NCBI GenBank assembly: GCA_947588325.1
Contig: CANPYH010000021.1
Coordinates: forward strand, 1-15,423
DNA from: an uncultured Clostridia bacterium
Lineage (GTDB): Bacteria > Bacillota > Clostridia > Christensenellales > Pumilibacteraceae
Length of the DNA stretch: 15,423 nt
Direction of reading: 5' to 3'
The translations under genes were made by a program, and so were the position numbers. The notes beneath the pieces were generated by a model that searched no databases, was not told the DNA's origin, and saw nothing but the letters and a program-made list of their open reading frames with translations. This document shows, in pieces, positions 14,096-15,423 of the stretch (within the stretch, counting starts at the first letter, position 1; each line of letters begins with the position of its first letter).

Positions 14096-14177
14096 GGTGC
14101 GGTTGACAGGAATCGAACCTGCATGGTCGCCCACTAGAACCTGAATCTAGCGCGTCTGCCAATTCCGCCACAACCGC
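14095..14177 (-). tRNA. tRNA-Leu (anticodon CAG)
   Basis: 83 bases including encoded CCA. The acceptor GCGGTTG pairs with CAACCGC, discriminator A. The anticodon stem CTAGA/TCTAG encloses loop TTCAGGT with anticodon CAG (plus-strand 14141-14143), reading CUG. There is a class II variable arm (TGG-GCGA-CCA) and T-arm GCAGG/CCTGT with TTCGATT. All arms fold, so the gene should be functional. It has its own consensus promoter. Confidence 0.96.
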
Positions 14178-14188
14178 ATACGCCTTGG

Positions 14189-14217
14189 ATTATAGCATAC
14201 GAGGCGCGCTTTGTCAA
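14189..14217 (-). promoter_or_regulatory. Consensus promoter of tRNA-Leu
   Basis: On the minus strand a perfect -35 TTGACA (14217-14212) and perfect -10 TATAAT (14194-14189) are spaced 17 bp. The -10 ends 11 bases before the tRNA 5' end. Confidence 0.92.
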
Positions 14218-14245
14218 ACGGAAATTTGCTTTATACCGCGAATAA

Positions 14246-14274
14246 TTGACAAAGCCGAGCAATTTGTTTATAAT
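14246..14274 (+). promoter_or_regulatory. Consensus promoter of the activase gene
   Basis: A perfect TTGACA (14246-14251) and perfect TATAAT (14269-14274) are spaced 17 bp. The start would be near 14281, about 44 bases before the ATG. It diverges from the tRNA promoter, with the two -35 boxes 28 bp apart. Confidence 0.92.
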
Positions 14275-14283
14275 GTTCTTTAA

Positions 14284-14316
14284 GCGGGCAGAGCGTGCAA
14301 TTACGCGCTTTTCCGC
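14284..14316 (+). other. Leader hairpin of the activase mRNA
   Basis: AGCGTG (14292-14297) pairs with CGCGCT (14304-14309), and GCGG (14284-14287) pairs with CCGC (14313-14316). The hairpin fills nearly the whole short leader and ends 8 bases before the ATG. No purine-rich SD is visible, so it could influence translation. Tentative. Confidence 0.4.
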
Positions 14317-14324
14317 CTCGGCAT

Positions 14325-15423
14325 ATGAGCAAAGACGTAGAGAAATACAGAATAGGGCTGGACGTAGGCTCCACAACGATAAAGACCGCCGTTATTGACC
14401 AATGGGGCAATACGCTCTTTTCCAGCTATGACAGGCACTACTCGGACATAAAGTCCACGATATGCACCGTCCTTTCCCGCGCCATCGAGAAGTACGACCG
14501 ATTCGCCCTCGCCGTCACGGGCAGCGGCGGTATTTCGGTATCCAACTGGCTGGGTATCCCCTTCATTCAGGAAGTTATCGCGGGTATCGAGGCGATTAAG
14601 TTTTACATACCGCAAACCGACGTCGCAATCGAGCTTGGCGGAGAGGACGCTAAAATAACCTACCTCAAGGGCGGCGTAGAGCAGCGCATGAACGGCACTT
14701 GCGCGGGCGGTACGGGCGCGTTTATCGACCAGATGGCGAGCCTTATAGGCACCGACGCAAAGGGGCTGAACGAGTACGCAAAGAACCACAAGACTATCTA
14801 CCCCATCGCCTCGCGGTGCGGCGTTTTCGCCAAGTCGGATATTCAGCCGCTTATTAACGACGGCGCGTCCAAAGAGGATATCGCCGCGAGCGTATTTCAG
14901 TCGGTAGTCAATCAGACCATATCGGGACTTGCATGCGGTAAGCCTATCAAGGGGCATGTCGCTTTTCTCGGCGGACCGCTGCACTTCCTCTCCGAGCTTG
15001 GCAACCGCTTTGTCGCGACGTTGGAACCCGAAGAGGCTATATTCCCCGGAAACGCGCAGGTGTTTAACGCTCTCGGCGCGGCTCTCTCCGCCGAAAAGGT
15101 ATTCCTCGCCGACGAACTTCGCGAGGGCCTGGAGAAGCTGAAGAGCCTCGAAAGCCACGAGGTGCAGCGCCTCGCTCCCCTCTTCGCGTCACCCGAAGAG
15201 CTGGCGGAGTTCCGCGCGCGCCACGCCAAGGTCGAGATACCCTTTGCGGATATCGAAAAGCACGTCGGACCCTGCTTCCTCGGCATAGACGCAGGCTCGA
15301 CGACCACCAAAGCGGCGCTTATTGACAGCGACGGGGGCTTGCTCTTCTCCTGGTACGGATCCAACGGCGGCGACCCGCTCAAGACGGTTACCGCCATACT
15401 TAAAGAGATATACGCGCTTATGC
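14325..15423 (+). CDS. Acyl-CoA dehydratase activase, BadF/BadG/HgdC family (3' partial)
   Basis: 366 codons are visible and the gene runs off the window. The first ASKHA-fold ATPase unit (~8-260) has phosphate motif GLDVGSTT, ELGGEDAK, the NGTCAGGTGAF loop and ASRCGVFAK. Cys127 and Cys165 match the two cysteines that hold the shared 4Fe-4S cluster of HgdC dimers. A second unit begins at ~317 (FLGIDAGSTTTKAAL). Duplicated activases of this kind are usually very long proteins with a DUF2229 and HgdB-like part at the C-terminus; that part is outside the window. HgdC proteins use ATP to push an electron into 2-hydroxyacyl-CoA dehydratases or benzoyl-CoA reductases; the substrate of the long forms is generally unknown. 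The ATG at 14325 is chosen; a GTG at 14295 is the only in-frame alternative. It has no functional link to the glycan genes. Confidence 0.9.
   Translation, partial: MSKDVEKYRIGLDVGSTTIKTAVIDQWGNTLFSSYDRHYSDIKSTICTVLSRAIEKYDRFALAVTGSGGISVSNWLGIPFIQEVIAGIEAIKFYIPQTDVAIELGGEDAKITYLKGGVEQRMNGTCAGGTGAFIDQMASLIGTDAKGLNEYAKNHKTIYPIASRCGVFAKSDIQPLINDGASKEDIAASVFQSVVNQTISGLACGKPIKGHVAFLGGPLHFLSELGNRFVATLEPEEAIFPGNAQVFNALGAALSAEKVFLADELREGLEKLKSLESHEVQRLAPLFASPEELAEFRARHAKVEIPFADIEKHVGPCFLGIDAGSTTTKAALIDSDGGLLFSWYGSNGGDPLKTVTAILKEIYALM

Noticed and set aside
13938..14171. 77-codon minus-strand frame starting MAELADALDSGSS
   Set aside because: This is the well-known false translation of a tRNA-Leu gene; the bases are explained by the tRNA and its flanking palindrome.
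14301..15158. 285-codon minus-strand frame over the activase
   Set aside because: The sense strand has clear HgdC motifs and a consensus promoter; the antisense frame has no support.

Overview
The window looks like a chromosomal segment of an anaerobic, Gram-positive gut-type Clostridia/Firmicutes bacterium. Inference rests on strong AGGAGG-type ribosome binding sites, sigma-A promoters close to consensus, lipoproteins of the 'ACGEP' type with Cys-rich clostridial surface repeats, membrane-anchored domain-permuted GH3 enzymes, an AgrC/LytTR-type two-component pair, and an HgdC-type oxygen-sensitive activase. I cannot name the genus from sequence alone.

Layout. (1) 2-2587 (+): 3' part of a membrane-anchored GH3 beta-glycosidase with permuted domain order, closed by a terminator. 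(2) 2758-3735 (+): SGNH/GDSL esterase lipoprotein with its own promoter. (3) 3817-11013 (-): a three-gene operon read leftward, consisting of an LRR plus carbohydrate-binding lipoprotein, a four-module carbohydrate-binding lipoprotein, and a second GH3 enzyme that is a paralogue of the first. (4) 11212-13373 (-): an overlapping LytTR response regulator and GHKL histidine kinase, directly upstream of that operon in the same orientation. Their terminator is interlocked with the operon promoter. (5) 13374-14094: protein-free DNA with a G11 leader tract, a 21-bp perfect palindrome, and a 285-bp highly structured element whose ends are copies of the 3' end of a tRNA. (6) 14095-14177 (-): tRNA-Leu(CAG). 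(7) 14325-15423 (+): start of a large acyl-CoA dehydratase activase (BadF/BadG/HgdC family), cut by the window edge.

How it may work together (inference). Surface lipoproteins would capture a glycan, the two membrane-anchored GH3 enzymes would trim oligosaccharide ends outside the membrane, and the SGNH lipoprotein would remove acyl groups. The adjacent sensor/regulator pair is the obvious candidate controller. No transporter or endo-acting glycanase is in the window.

The most interesting signals are non-coding. A G11 run serves as the Shine-Dalgarno of the regulator gene and is a possible phase-variable switch. Four exact AATTTAT heptamers sit at an exact 11-bp period upstream of the lipoprotein operon promoter. 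A palindromic element bounded by copies of the tRNA 3' end lies next to tRNA-Leu.
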